Below, in pieces: positions 1 through 10,529 of a stretch of DNA of 51,275 nt. The translations under genes and the position numbers were made by a program. A model generated the notes under the pieces. The model was not told where the DNA came from, ran no database searches, and saw nothing but the letters and a program-made list of their open reading frames with translations. Source of the stretch: Pseudomonadota bacterium (lineage in GTDB: Bacteria; Pseudomonadota; Gammaproteobacteria; Nitrosococcales; Methylophagaceae); contig JALIBN010000011.1 of the NCBI GenBank assembly GCA_030576275.1, positions 1-51,275 on the forward strand. Reading direction: 5' to 3'. Positions within the stretch are counted from its first letter, which is position 1, and every line of letters starts with the position of its first letter.

Positions 1-372
1 GACGAACGCAAAAAGAAAATTGCTGATGGTTTAGCTGCTGCAGAACGCGGAAAACATGAGCAAGAGTTAGCCGAAAAACGCGCACAACAAGTTATTCACG
101 AAGCTAAAGAACAAGCGAATGAAATTATTACCCAAGCACAACGTCGTGGTAATGAGATTGTTGACGAATCTAAAGATAATGCACGGATTGAAGGTGAGCG
201 AATTTTAGTTTCTGCAAAAGCAGAAATTAAACAAGAAGCTAATCGTGCAAGAGATGAGTTGCGGACGCAAGTAGGTAGCGTTGCTATCGCTGGCGCTGCC
301 AAAATTCTTAGTCGTGAAATTGATGACAAGGCACATACCGATTTGTTAGAAGAATTGGTTAGCCGGATCTAG
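1..372 (+). CDS. atpF: F0F1 ATP synthase subunit b, 3' part (start outside the window)
   Basis: This is the C-terminal 123 residues of the b subunit, the peripheral stalk that holds F1 against F0. Frame 1 is open from the first base to TAG at 370-372. The visible part is a long charged, alanine-rich helix (DERKKKIADGLAAAERGKHE at the left edge) with no membrane segment, as expected for the cytoplasmic b dimer that follows the N-terminal anchor. The end, with its LSREID segment and final SRI, is typical of AtpF. The gene lies 11 bases upstream of atpH in normal atp operon order, which supports the call. The N-terminus, including the membrane anchor, lies to the left of the window. Confidence 0.95.
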   Translation, partial: DERKKKIADGLAAAERGKHEQELAEKRAQQVIHEAKEQANEIITQAQRRGNEIVDESKDNARIEGERILVSAKAEIKQEANRARDELRTQVGSVAIAGAAKILSREIDDKAHTDLLEELVSRI

Positions 373-383
373 AGGAAGAAAGG

Positions 384-917
384 ATGGCTGAAGCAATTAC
401 CATCGCTCGTCCCTATGCCGTTGCTGTATTTGCAATTGCAAAAGAAAAAGACGAGTTGAAGGGCTGGTCTGACTTACTTGCGCTATTAGCGCAATGTGTA
501 GCAGATCCAAAAATGCAATCCATAATTACTAGCCCAGCAGTAAGTGATGAGCAGGTAGTTACGCTGCTAGCGGATATTTCTGGTGAGTTGATGAGCGTTG
601 ATGCTCGTAACTTCCTGGCATTATTAGCTGAGAATAACCGACTACAATTGTTGGCTTACATCGCAGTAATTTTTGAAGAATTACGTGCAGAAGCTGAACA
701 TACAATGACTGCCGATGTAACGACCGCAAGGGCGTTAACATCAGAACAAGAAAGCAATATCGCTGCTGCGTTGAAAAAACGTACAGGCAGAGATGTGACA
801 TTAATTACCACAATTGATGACAGCTTATTGGGTGGTGCGATTATTCGTGCAGGTGATCTGATTATTGATGGATCTGCCTTGGGTAAATTGAACAGACTGG
901 CCAACGCTATAATCTAG
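384..917 (+). CDS. atpH: F0F1 ATP synthase subunit delta
   Basis: This encodes the delta subunit (177 aa), which caps the F1 head and links it to the b stalk. The protein starts MAEAITIARPYAVAVFAIAK, the usual N-terminal helical bundle of delta. It ends with the conserved GGAIIRAGDLIIDGSALGKL segment that contacts the b subunit. The length is normal for the family. The ATG is preceded by a purine-rich ribosome site (gaggaagaaagg). It sits between atpF and atpA with short gaps, so it is cotranscribed with them. Confidence 0.97.
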   Translation: MAEAITIARPYAVAVFAIAKEKDELKGWSDLLALLAQCVADPKMQSIITSPAVSDEQVVTLLADISGELMSVDARNFLALLAENNRLQLLAYIAVIFEELRAEAEHTMTADVTTARALTSEQESNIAAALKKRTGRDVTLITTIDDSLLGGAIIRAGDLIIDGSALGKLNRLANAII

Positions 918-941
918 CGGCCGGTTAATGAGGAAACAGAG

Positions 942-2483
942 ATGCAACTGAATTCAGCAGAAATCAGTGACCTAATCAAAAAGCGAATTGAAAGCTTTGA
1001 TGGGGCAACTGAAGCACGCACAGAAGGTACTGTTGTTGGTGTAACCGATGGTATCGTACGTGTTCACGGCTTAGCCGATGTTATGGCAGGGGAAATGTTA
1101 GAGTTCCCAGGCAATACATTTGGTATGGCATTAAACTTAGAACGCGACTCTGTCGGTGCGGTGGTATTAGGTCCATACCAGCACATCACAGAAGGCGATA
1201 GCGTTAAATGTACTGGCCGTATTTTAGAAGTACCCGTTGGTGAAGCTTTATTGGGTCGTGTAGTTGACGCTTTAGGTAACCCAATCGATGGTAAAGGCGA
1301 TATCTTAGCTGAAAGTTCAGCACCCATTGAAAAAGTAGCGCCAGGCGTTATTTCTCGTCAATCGGTAGATCAACCATTACAAACAGGTTTGAAATCTGTT
1401 GATGCCATGATTCCAGTTGGCCGTGGTCAACGTGAGTTAATCATCGGTGATCGTCAAACGGGTAAAACTGCTATTGCAATTGATGCGATTATCAACCAAA
1501 AAGGTACAGGCGTTAAATGTATTTATGTTGCTATCGGTCAAAAAGCATCTTCTATTGCGAACGTTGTTCGTAAATTAGAAGAGCACGGCGCATTAGAATA
1601 CACAACCATCGTTGCTGCGGCCGCGTCTGATTCAGCTGCATTGCAATTTATCGCACCATATGCCGGTTGTTCAATGGGTGAGTACTACCGTGATAAAGGT
1701 GAAGATGCCTTAATCGTTTATGATGATTTAACAAAACAAGCTTGGGCTTATCGCCAAGTATCATTGTTGTTACGTCGTCCACCAGGTCGTGAAGCTTATC
1801 CTGGTGACGTTTTCTATATTCACTCTCGTTTATTAGAGCGTGCATCACGTGTAAGTGCTGACTATGTAGAAAAATTAACCAATGGTGCTGTTAAAGGCAA
1901 AACAGGTTCATTAACTGCTTTACCTATCATTGAAACCCAAGCGGGTGACGTATCAGCATTCGTACCTACTAACGTAATTTCGATTACTGATGGTCAGATC
2001 TTCTTAGAAACAGATTTGTTTAACTCAGGTATTCGTCCTGCGATTAATGCTGGTTTGTCAGTATCACGTGTTGGTGGTGCTGCTCAAACTAAGATCATTA
2101 AGAAATTGGGTGGTAGTACGCGTTTAGATTTAGCTCAATATCGTGAATTGGCAGCATTTGCTCAGTTTGCATCTGATCTAGATGAAGCGACTCGTAATCA
2201 AATTCAACGTGGTCAACGCGTAACTGAATTGATGAAACAAGGCCAGTATCAGCCGTTATCAATTGCAGAAATGGCTATGTCATTACATGCGGCTAACGAA
2301 GGTTTTATTGATGATGTAGATGTAGCGAAAGTAGGTTCTTTCGAAGCAGCTTTATTATCAAACATGAAATCTAATCATGCTGATTTAATGGCTAAAATAA
2401 ATGAAACCGGTGGGTTTGATAAAGATATCGCTAGCGCAATGACGGCTGCGATTGAATCATTCAAAACTACAGGTAGTTGGTAA
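942..2483 (+). CDS. atpA: F0F1 ATP synthase subunit alpha
   Basis: This encodes the non-catalytic nucleotide-binding alpha subunit of F1 (513 aa, the standard length). The Walker A motif GDRQTGKT lies at about residues 169-176, and the family signature region [21 protein letters not shown] is intact. The N-terminal helix [16 protein letters not shown] is the part that binds delta. The ATG follows gaggaaacagag. The next gene, atpG, starts 14 bases after the stop. No missing residues or unusual features were seen. Confidence 0.99.
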   Translation: MQLNSAEISDLIKKRIESFDGATEARTEGTVVGVTDGIVRVHGLADVMAGEMLEFPGNTFGMALNLERDSVGAVVLGPYQHITEGDSVKCTGRILEVPVGEALLGRVVDALGNPIDGKGDILAESSAPIEKVAPGVISRQSVDQPLQTGLKSVDAMIPVGRGQRELIIGDRQTGKTAIAIDAIINQKGTGVKCIYVAIGQKASSIANVVRKLEEHGALEYTTIVAAAASDSAALQFIAPYAGCSMGEYYRDKGEDALIVYDDLTKQAWAYRQVSLLLRRPPGREAYPGDVFYIHSRLLERASRVSADYVEKLTNGAVKGKTGSLTALPIIETQAGDVSAFVPTNVISITDGQIFLETDLFNSGIRPAINAGLSVSRVGGAAQTKIIKKLGGSTRLDLAQYRELAAFAQFASDLDEATRNQIQRGQRVTELMKQGQYQPLSIAEMAMSLHAANEGFIDDVDVAKVGSFEAALLSNMKSNHADLMAKINETGGFDKDIASAMTAAIESFKTTGSW

Positions 2484-2497
2484 ACGGAGCATAAGGC

Positions 2498-3364
2498 ATG
2501 GCTAGCGGCAAAGAGATACGGACTCAGATAGCAAGCATCAAAAACACGCAGAAAATTACGCGTGCGATGGAGATGGTTGCTGCGAGTAAAATGCGTAAGG
2601 CTCAAGAACGCATGGCAGCAACACGTCCTTATGCAGATAAGATTCACAATGTAATCCAGCATTTGGCTTTTGCTCATCCTGAATACAAACATGTGTATTT
2701 ACAAGATAGAGCAGAAACTAAACGTGTTGGTTACATTGTTGTTTCATCTGATCGTGGATTGTGTGGTGGTTTGAACAATAACTTATTCAAAACAGCGCTG
2801 AGCGAAATCAAAACTAAGATTGATAAAGGTCTTGAAGTTGATGTTTGTACAATCGGCAAAAAGGCGACAAGCTATTTTGGTCGGTTACCAGTAAATCTAA
2901 CTGGACAAGCAGTTCAGTTAGGTGATGCGCCGCGACCCCATGTATTGATTGGTGCTGTGAAAGTAATGCTTGATGCATATGAAAACGGTAGCATTGATAG
3001 TTTGTACCTTGTGTTCAATGAGTTTGTGAACACCATGACTCAAGAAAACAAGGTTATGCAATTGTTGCCAGCTGCACCTGAAAAACCAAGTGCAGAAATG
3101 TCGCATCATTGGGATTATATTTACGAACCAGATGCTAAAGATGTATTAGACCAGCTTTTGGTTCGATACATTGAATCTTTGGTTTACCAAGGTGTCGTTG
3201 AAAACATCGCTTGTGAACAAGCCTCTCGTATGGTCGCAATGAAAAGCGCGTCTGATAATGCGGGTGACCTTATTGATGACTTGCAACTTGTTTATAACAA
3301 AGCGCGTCAAGCGTCTATCACGCAAGAAATATCTGAGATTGTTGCTGGTGCCGCTGCGGTATAA
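2498..3364 (+). CDS. atpG: F0F1 ATP synthase subunit gamma
   Basis: This encodes the central rotor shaft of F1 (288 aa). The N-terminal coiled-coil strand ([20 protein letters not shown]) and the C-terminal strand ([20 protein letters not shown]) that form the asymmetric shaft are both present, as is the conserved [10 protein letters not shown] loop. Spacing to atpA is 14 bases. A gap of about 50 bases follows before atpD. It holds a small GC hairpin (TGGGC/GCCCA at 3378-3393) that may set mRNA stability but is too short to call a terminator. Confidence 0.98.
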   Translation: MASGKEIRTQIASIKNTQKITRAMEMVAASKMRKAQERMAATRPYADKIHNVIQHLAFAHPEYKHVYLQDRAETKRVGYIVVSSDRGLCGGLNNNLFKTALSEIKTKIDKGLEVDVCTIGKKATSYFGRLPVNLTGQAVQLGDAPRPHVLIGAVKVMLDAYENGSIDSLYLVFNEFVNTMTQENKVMQLLPAAPEKPSAEMSHHWDYIYEPDAKDVLDQLLVRYIESLVYQGVVENIACEQASRMVAMKSASDNAGDLIDDLQLVYNKARQASITQEISEIVAGAAAV

Positions 3365-3389
3365 AGCACATAACATATGGGCCTAATAG

Positions 3390-4793
<1,404 letters not shown>

Positions 4794-4814
4794 CCTTTCA
4801 GGAGGTGCTGAACA

Positions 4815-5237
4815 ATGGCAATGACAATTCACGTCGATATCGTAAGCGCAGACACCTCGATTTATTCAGGTCTAGTAGAAGCTGTTTTTGCTTCTGCAGT
4901 CATGGGTGAAGTGGGTATTTATCCACGTCACACACCTATGTTGACTCGTTTAAAGCCGGGTGAAGTTCGTATCTTGGTTAACGGTGTAGAAGAACAATTT
5001 TACGTGTCAGGTGGCATTTTAGAAGTACAACCAAGTGTGGTAACTATCTTGGCTGATACTGCTGTACGTGCTGATGATATTGATGAAGCTGCAGCGCTAG
5101 AAGCTAAAGCCGAGGCAGAACGTTCACTAAAAGATCGTGGTGCGAAGTTGGAGATTGCAGAAGCACAAGTTAAATTGGCTGAAGCAATGGCTCAATTACG
5201 TAGTATTGATCGTATGAGAAAAGGCAAAGGTCACTAA
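4815..5237 (+). CDS. atpC: F0F1 ATP synthase subunit epsilon
   Basis: This encodes the epsilon subunit (140 aa), a rotor component that also inhibits ATP hydrolysis. The N-terminal beta-sandwich carries the usual [21 protein letters not shown] segment. The C-terminal half is the alanine- and glutamate-rich helical hairpin. A strong ribosome site (caggaggtg) precedes the ATG. It is the last gene of the operon and is followed directly by an intrinsic terminator. Confidence 0.98.
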   Translation: MAMTIHVDIVSADTSIYSGLVEAVFASAVMGEVGIYPRHTPMLTRLKPGEVRILVNGVEEQFYVSGGILEVQPSVVTILADTAVRADDIDEAAALEAKAEAERSLKDRGAKLEIAEAQVKLAEAMAQLRSIDRMRKGKGH

Positions 5238-5252
5238 AAGACCCAAAGCTAT

Positions 5253-5285
5253 AAAAAAAGGCTGTCTTATGACAGCCTTTTTTTT
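5253..5285 (+). terminator. Rho-independent terminator of the atp operon
   Basis: A perfect 14-bp stem (AAAAAAAGGCTGTC paired with GACAGCCTTTTTTT) with a TTAT loop ends in a T run, 15 bases after the atpC stop. It is A/T-symmetric but faces only the atp operon. It separates the operon from glmU. Confidence 0.95.
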
Positions 5286-5336
5286 GTCTGAAATTGGTAG
5301 AATACAACCATAAAAAAAGTTAACGGAAATATTATC

Positions 5337-6710
5337 ATGTCATTAAGTATTGTCATCCTAGCTGCCGGAAAAGGCACAAGAATGAAGTCTACCATCACTA
5401 AAGTTATGCATAAACTTGCTGGCAGAGCGCTTGTTGACCATGTTATCGATACCGCAAAAAGATTAAGTCCTAGCAATCTTACTGTGGTGACTGGCAATGG
5501 TGCAGAGCAAGTACGACCATTACTAGAGATTAAACAAACTGTTGAAGTAGTGCAGCATGAACAATTGGGTACTGGTCATGCTGTTATGCAAGCAACTGCT
5601 CAATTTGCTGATTCTGAACAAGTACTGGTGCTTTATGGTGATGTGCCACTGACACAACTCTCGACATTACAGCAGTTAATAGATTGTGGTGATACGAATA
5701 GTTTGAGAATTTTGACAACTGAACTTGCTGACCCAACAGGTTATGGTCGAATCGTACGTAATGATGCTGGTGATGTGATATGCATCACAGAACAAAAAGA
5801 TGCTGATGTACAAACGCTAACCATTAAAGAAGTGAATAGCGGTATCATGGTTTTACCCGCGAAATGGTTAGCAGACTCAGTTGCAAAACTGACCAATAAC
5901 AACGCACAAGGTGAATATTACTTAACTGATACGGTGTCACTTGCCGTAACAGAAGGCATTGTAATCAATACAGTATGTTGCACTGATAATGCTGAAGTGG
6001 CAGGTGTTAATACGCGTCAGCAATTGGCGGCATTAGAACGCCATTATCAGCTATTACAAGCTAACGAGCTAATGGCTAATGGCGTCACCCTTGCTGACCC
6101 TTCACGTATTGATATCCGCGGCCAACTGATAACAGGTACTGATATTACGATTGATGTGAATGTTATTTTCGAAGGTGAAGTCACCCTAGCCAATGATGTT
6201 GAGATTGGTGCAAACTGCATTATTAAAGATGCTACGATTGGTCAAGGTACAATTATTCTAGCAAACAGCATAATTGATTCAAGTACCATCGGTGAAAACG
6301 TTAATATTGGCCCCTTTGCACGATTACGGCCGGGTACTGTATTAGCAGATAAAGCTAAGATTGGTAACTTTGTAGAAACCAAGAATGCAAATATTGGCAA
6401 AGGCTCAAAAGTGAATCACCTAAGTTACATTGGCGATACCGATATGGGATCCGATGTAAATATTGGTGCCGGCACGATTACCTGTAACTATGATGGTGCG
6501 AATAAACATCGTACTGTGATTGGTGATCGGGTATTTGTTGGTTCTGATACCCAGTTAATAGCGCCAGTCACCGTTGAAGATGGCGCGACAATTGGAGCTG
6601 GTTCAACTATTCGTAAAACTGCTCCTGCTGATGCGCTGACGTTGACGAAGTCAGAGCAGAGGACGATTAGGGGATGGCAGAGACCAGTTAAAAAAGTTAA
6701 TAAAACTTAA
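5337..6710 (+). CDS. glmU: Bifunctional UDP-N-acetylglucosamine pyrophosphorylase / glucosamine-1-phosphate N-acetyltransferase
   Basis: GlmU makes UDP-GlcNAc for peptidoglycan and LPS in two steps: acetylation of glucosamine-1-phosphate, then uridylyl transfer. The N-terminal nucleotidyltransferase domain starts with the LAAGKGTRMKS signature (residues 8-18). The C-terminal half is a left-handed beta helix of hexapeptide repeats (such as IGANCI and IGPFARLRPGT) holding the acetyltransferase site, with the conserved NFVETKNANIGKGSKVNHLSYIG-type region. At 457 aa it has the normal length. It lies just after the atp operon, a common gammaproteobacterial order, but behind its own terminator-separated start. 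Confidence 0.98.
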   Translation: MSLSIVILAAGKGTRMKSTITKVMHKLAGRALVDHVIDTAKRLSPSNLTVVTGNGAEQVRPLLEIKQTVEVVQHEQLGTGHAVMQATAQFADSEQVLVLYGDVPLTQLSTLQQLIDCGDTNSLRILTTELADPTGYGRIVRNDAGDVICITEQKDADVQTLTIKEVNSGIMVLPAKWLADSVAKLTNNNAQGEYYLTDTVSLAVTEGIVINTVCCTDNAEVAGVNTRQQLAALERHYQLLQANELMANGVTLADPSRIDIRGQLITGTDITIDVNVIFEGEVTLANDVEIGANCIIKDATIGQGTIILANSIIDSSTIGENVNIGPFARLRPGTVLADKAKIGNFVETKNANIGKGSKVNHLSYIGDTDMGSDVNIGAGTITCNYDGANKHRTVIGDRVFVGSDTQLIAPVTVEDGATIGAGSTIRKTAPADALTLTKSEQRTIRGWQRPVKKVNKT

Positions 6711-6720
6711 TAAAATAGTT

Positions 6721-6806
6721 AATAGATAAAGCGTTAGCGACAAATTTGTCAGGAACAATTCGGACGTCACTGACCTCCTAATTTGTTCCTAACAAATTTA
6801 TCTATT
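6721..6806. repeat. Long imperfect inverted repeat in the convergent gap after glmU
   Basis: Arms at 6742-6758 (AAATTTGTCAGGAACAA) and 6783-6799 (TTGTTCCTAACAAATTT) pair with one mismatch in 17. A second, outer pair AATAGATAAA (6721-6730) / TTTATCTATT (6797-6806) overlaps the right arm and would compete with it. The 24-base loop contains the palindrome GACGTC. It lies between glmU (+) and a glycine-zipper gene (-), so it may be a two-way transcription end, but it lacks a GC-rich stem and a clean T run. A small dispersed repeat element is also possible. Confidence 0.6.
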
Positions 6807-6875
6807 ACTTAAAAACTAAAATGCTACTTCAGTGAATCTTACGATAATCTTCTTCACCAAAGTGTATTTTTGTTT

Positions 6876-7187
6876 TTAACAATTACCTTTTTTAGCTTGG
6901 CCAGGCGGGCAAAACTTTTGATTGTGTGATGATTCATGATGGCCGTCATGATGTCCTGAGTCCTCTCTATGTCCGGATACTTCACCATCTACTGCTATCG
7001 CGGCTCCGCTAGCACCGCCTATTCCACCACCGATAATGGCGCCTTGTTTGCCACCGACTTCATTCCCTATGACTGCACCAATTGCACCACCGAGTCCTGC
7101 ACCAATCGCCGCGTCTAGAGTGGAGTCATCAGCATGTGCGTTGAAAGAGAACAAGGCTATGGCTGTCAAAAGGTATGCTATTTTCAT
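6876..7187 (-). CDS. Small secreted glycine-zipper protein
   Basis: This encodes a 103-residue protein of unknown role. It has a clear signal peptide (MKIAYLLTAIALFSFNAHA, cleaved before DDS). A glycine-zipper hairpin follows (GAGLGGAIGAVIGNEVGG and GAIIGGGIGGASGAAIA), the pattern of outer-membrane/periplasmic glycine-zipper proteins. The tail is histidine- and serine-rich and ends with a short cysteine pair segment (FCPPGQAKKGNC), which could bind metal. The ATG at 7187 is chosen over an upstream TTG because the signal peptide starts there and GGAA lies 9 bases ahead. A CRP/FNR-like palindrome lies 57-72 bases upstream. No function is assigned. Confidence 0.8.
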   Translation of the reverse strand: MKIAYLLTAIALFSFNAHADDSTLDAAIGAGLGGAIGAVIGNEVGGKQGAIIGGGIGGASGAAIAVDGEVSGHREDSGHHDGHHESSHNQKFCPPGQAKKGNC

Positions 7188-7243
7188 AAAGTTTATTTCC
7201 AATGTTAAAGGACACTATTATTCATCATTTTGGCATTGGGTAC

Positions 7244-7259
7244 TGTGATTTACATCACT
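7244..7259 (-). promoter_or_regulatory. CRP/FNR-family binding site upstream of the glycine-zipper gene
   Basis: TGTGATTTACATCACT matches the CRP half-sites TGTGA-N6-TCACA at 9 of 10 positions and also fits the FNR pattern xTGAT-N4-ATCAx. On the minus strand an AATAAT -10 element lies at 7222-7217. If transcription starts near 7210, the site centre (7251.5) is at -41.5, the classical activating position. The palindrome also overlaps the end of the decayed DUF2189 gene. The site is inferred from sequence only. Confidence 0.5.
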
Positions 7260-8006
7260 TGTCATTCTGTACCAGATCCCGATGAGCATGCCATGAGGCA
7301 TGAGATAATGATAGGTAAATCACGGTCATACCAATTAGATAAGTCGCGAACCCTGGGCCTGTCAGCATTACAATCAGTGTAGCCAAACTAGTATGGTTGG
7401 TATGTTTTCAATGGCTACTTTTATGCTGGCAGCCATTGCATCAAGAGCAGTTATATTATTTTCAAGAATAGCCGGTACGGATAAGACTGATACCACAAAT
7501 ACGATACTAGCTAGCCACCAATGACGGTATAGAGGGCTAATTGCATTGGTGTAACAATGTCGAAAATATTACCCCATAATAGTTGTTGTAGTGACGGCAC
7601 GACACTGCCTACGGTGTCAAATAACAATAAGCCGGATATTGCAAATCAGAGCATTGTGAAACCTAACAGTATGCCGGAAAATTGGATAAGTGAATTTTTC
7701 CCAACGTTTTAGTCTTTCCAGCTAACTATCAAAGTTAACGACTTTGCCTAGTTTATGTTGTCGAGATTGTTCACAGAGTCAAGCTGAGAGTCTTGGCCCT
7801 ATCAGCATAAATCCGGTGATAGCTACGCCAATCACATAAACATGAATGTTGGTGGTAAGCAGGGCGATCAACAGTAAGCTGGTGACAATAAGACCATGGG
7901 CAAGACTGGCTTTCGAACCACAATGTTGCAAATAAAAGTGATAACAATGGTTTATTGTTGCGTTGAGAGTCGGGCTTACGAGAGTAGTTAGTTTATATTT
8001 GAACAA
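7255..8006 (-). pseudogene. Decayed DUF2189 integral membrane protein gene
   Basis: Reading the minus strand in changing frames recovers a DUF2189-like membrane protein. It starts near 8006 with a helix ending AITGFMLIGP and continues in another frame with LCEQSRQHKLGKVVNF. A stop follows, then LERLKRWEKFTYPIF, then LLLFDTVGSVVPSL, a TAG after YTVIGG, then SVPAILENNITALDAM. It ends with the family-type tail TYLIGMTVIYLSLSHASWHA and HRDLV before TGA at 7255-7257. At least two internal stops and two or more frameshifts are needed, so no full product can be made. This accounts for what would otherwise be a gap of about 0.75 kb. The family call rests on recognition of the end motifs and helix order. 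Confidence 0.75.
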
Positions 8007-8040
8007 AAGCCCTCAACATTCTGAAAGGGTTGTTGAGGGG
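8003..8040 (-). terminator. Intrinsic terminator after the degQ-type protease gene
   Basis: On the minus strand a 9-bp stem (arms 8031-8039 and 8010-8018, CCCTCAACA/TGTTGAGGG) is followed by CTTTTGTTC. It lies about 40 bases downstream of the protease stop codon. The T run is short but correctly placed for the minus strand. Confidence 0.75.
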
Positions 8041-8079
8041 TATATACCTTTATTTCGACTTAATCTGAGGAAGTGGTCA

Positions 8080-9456
8080 CTAGCGTAAAATCAAGAACAT
8101 TGAATGACGATTGCGAGTGATATTGAGTAATAAAGGGGCGTTATTCTGGGCTAGCGGCTTGAAATCTTCGAGGGTTTTAATTTTTTCTTTGTTGACGGAG
8201 GTAATAATGTCATTACTTCGCAAGCCGGCATTCCACGCCGGACTGTTGGCGACAACAGAATAGATCATGACCCCGTCAATTTGTCCGTAATATGGTGATG
8301 ATGGTTCAATATCACCGAAAGTAGCACCAGATAGTTTAGGGTGCACTGTAGCTTGTATCATGGCTTGTTTAGATTCTTTAACTGTGGCGGTAAGTTGTTT
8401 GGATTTTCCTTCACGCAAAATATCTAATTTTATGGTTTGGCCAACAACTAGCAATCCAATGCTATTACGTAGAGTGTCGGCATTGACTAGGTGATAGCCA
8501 TCAATTGCGATAATGACGTCACCTACTTTTAAACCTGCTTCATCAGCCGCAGACCCTTCTAATATACGGGTCACTACAGCACCTTTATCTGAACTAAGAT
8601 TGAAAGCGCTAGCTAGCTCAGGTGTGACATCTTGCATTTGAACGCCAAGATTAGCGCGTCTTACCTCGCCGTGTTCAAGTAGTTGGTCGGTAATTTGTTG
8701 CACAAGATTGCTTGGGATAGCAAAGCCGATACCAACATTGCCTACATTTTGACCTGGTGAAAAAATAGCCGTATTAATTCCGACTAATTCACCTCGTAAA
8801 TTAACCAGTGCGCCGCCAGAGTTGCCGGGGTTAATTGAAGCATCAGTTTGAATAAAGTTTTCGTAGCCTTCAATTCCTAGTCCACTGCGTCCCAGTGCAC
8901 TGACAATGCCTGAAGTCACTGTTTGGCCTAAACCAAAAGGATTACCAATAGCAACGACAAAGTCGCCAACACGTAATTTATCGGAATTAGCGAGTGGTAA
9001 AGCAATTAGAGCTTCTGCTGGTATTTTTATCAAAGCAATATCGGTTGCGGGGTCGCTACCGACAAGTTCAGCTTGAAAACTACGGCCATCAGTTAGAGAA
9101 ACCGTAATTTCATCGGCCTTGTAGATAACATGATTATTGGTTAACACTAAGCCTTTTTTAGCATCAAAAATAACACCTGAACCTAGGCTTTGTTTAGTGC
9201 GCTGGCGAGGTTGTTGCTCAGGTATATTGAAAAAACGACGAAAATACGGGTCATTGAGCAAAGGATTGTCTTGTATTCGCACATGACTTTGCGTCGCGAT
9301 ATTAACAACGGCCGGTTTAGAATTATCAAGCATTGGCGCAAGTGACGGCATCTCAGTACTGTCGCCAAACCAAGCAAAAGGTAATCCAGCAAATGCCACT
9401 TGAGCAAGTAAAGTAAGCCCTGCCAACCAAACAATAGCAGATTTCATTGATGTCAT
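8080..9456 (-). CDS. degQ: Do-like periplasmic serine endoprotease (DegQ/MucD type)
   Basis: This is a trypsin-like HtrA protease (458 aa from the chosen start) that degrades misfolded envelope proteins. A signal peptide (MTSMKSAIVWLAGLTLLAQV, then AFA) leads to the protease domain. Its triad is visible as His109 (LTNNHVI), Asp139 (ATDIALI) and Ser213 (INPGNSGGALV). Two PDZ domains follow. The ATG at 9456 is preferred because AAGGAG, fused to the stop of the preceding gene, lies 6 bases ahead; the open frame further upstream lies inside cbpA. It is the second gene of a cbpA-protease operon, which suggests a shared stress role. DegQ, DegP and MucD cannot be told apart with certainty here. Confidence 0.92.
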   Translation of the reverse strand: MTSMKSAIVWLAGLTLLAQVAFAGLPFAWFGDSTEMPSLAPMLDNSKPAVVNIATQSHVRIQDNPLLNDPYFRRFFNIPEQQPRQRTKQSLGSGVIFDAKKGLVLTNNHVIYKADEITVSLTDGRSFQAELVGSDPATDIALIKIPAEALIALPLANSDKLRVGDFVVAIGNPFGLGQTVTSGIVSALGRSGLGIEGYENFIQTDASINPGNSGGALVNLRGELVGINTAIFSPGQNVGNVGIGFAIPSNLVQQITDQLLEHGEVRRANLGVQMQDVTPELASAFNLSSDKGAVVTRILEGSAADEAGLKVGDVIIAIDGYHLVNADTLRNSIGLLVVGQTIKLDILREGKSKQLTATVKESKQAMIQATVHPKLSGATFGDIEPSSPYYGQIDGVMIYSVVANSPAWNAGLRSNDIITSVNKEKIKTLEDFKPLAQNNAPLLLNITRNRHSMFLILR

Positions 9457-9466
9457 AGTTGACTCC

Positions 9467-10378
9467 TTACAATGTTTTTTCCAACTCTTCGCGAGGATTA
9501 AAGCTAAGTTCCTCAGCCATTTGTTGATAGAGTTTTGTTGCTTTATCACTATCAGCTACCGGTGTCATAATTTGTAAATTTATGATTTGATCACCTACTT
9601 CTTTACCTGGTAAGCCACGACCTTTTAAACGCATCTTTTGACCGCTTTTAGCACCCGCTGGAATAGTTAGGTTAATTTTTCCTGCTAAGGTTGGCACCGT
9701 GACTTTAGCACCTAATGCAGCTTCCCAAGGCGCGATAGGCAGATCGAGAATGACATTGCTGCCATCTAATCGGTAATGGGAATGTGTCGCAATATTGATT
9801 TCTAATAACAAATCACCTGCACTTCCACCCATGCCAGCACGGCCTTGGCCAGAAAGACGAATTTTTTTACCGGATGTAATTCCCGCAGGAATCTTGACGT
9901 TGAGGGTGCCCGTTTCAGTTGAACCGCTAGGACGGCGGATAGTCTTCTTTGCACCGTTAAACGCATCTTCAAGCGAAATAGTGATTTTGGCGTTTACATC
10001 TTCGCCCTTAGCGTAGAAATTATCTCTACCACCACCTGCGCCACCACCGCCAAACATACTGTCAAAGAAACTGCTGAAGTTACTATTGCCATCAAAGCCT
10101 CCACCACGACGACCGCCTTGTTGGCCCCAACCCGGTGGCGGTGTGAAAGATTGGCCATTTTTATAATTAGAACCAAATTGATCGTATTGTGCACGTTTTT
10201 CAGGGTCTTTTAGCACTTCGTATGCTTCACCCAGTTCTTTGAACTTAGCTTCAGCATCGGTTTCTTTGCTTACATCAGGATGATATTTTCGTGCTAATTT
10301 TCGATATGCTTTTTTAAGGTCTTCTTTAGAGACATCACGTGCGACACCGAGAATTTGGTAATAATCTTTGTATTCCAT
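9467..10378 (-). CDS. cbpA: DnaJ-class co-chaperone of CbpA type
   Basis: This is a 303-residue Hsp40. The J domain (residues 1-70) has the HPD motif at 33-35 that stimulates DnaK. A Gly/Phe-rich linker (about 70-120, with [12 protein letters not shown]) follows, then two C-terminal substrate-binding beta domains. The cysteine zinc finger of DnaJ is absent, which marks it as CbpA type. The protease gene starts 10 bases after its stop, with the ribosome site overlapping the stop codon. A perfect FNR-type palindrome lies 24 bases ahead of its start codon. Confidence 0.93.
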   Translation of the reverse strand: MEYKDYYQILGVARDVSKEDLKKAYRKLARKYHPDVSKETDAEAKFKELGEAYEVLKDPEKRAQYDQFGSNYKNGQSFTPPPGWGQQGGRRGGGFDGNSNFSSFFDSMFGGGGAGGGRDNFYAKGEDVNAKITISLEDAFNGAKKTIRRPSGSTETGTLNVKIPAGITSGKKIRLSGQGRAGMGGSAGDLLLEINIATHSHYRLDGSNVILDLPIAPWEAALGAKVTVPTLAGKINLTIPAGAKSGQKMRLKGRGLPGKEVGDQIINLQIMTPVADSDKATKLYQQMAEELSFNPREELEKTL

Positions 10379-10401
10379 AAATGTATTCTTATTTACCTAA
10401 A

Positions 10402-10415
10402 TTGATTTAGATCAA
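10402..10415. promoter_or_regulatory. Perfect FNR/ANR box between cbpA and the TonB receptor
   Basis: TTGATTTAGATCAA is an exact match to the FNR consensus TTGAT-N4-ATCAA. It lies 24 bases upstream of cbpA (-) and 114 bases upstream of the TonB receptor gene (+). At -41.5 it could activate the receptor from a start near 10450. For cbpA it is so close to the start codon that repression is more likely. Which gene it serves is not decided by the sequence. Confidence 0.6.
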
Positions 10416-10529
10416 CAAGTGGGGGCATTAATGACCAATTTCAAGCCTCTCCAAGGATTTTTATGAGGTTTTACGCTTAGTATTATGCGACAATATGCGC
10501 TTAAAATTTATTCTATATATTAGAGGTTT

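Noticed and set aside
7036-7248. A 70-codon plus-strand frame across the glycine-zipper gene.
   Set aside because: It is antisense to a gene with a signal peptide and glycine zipper; its proline/alanine runs are the complement of the glycine codons.
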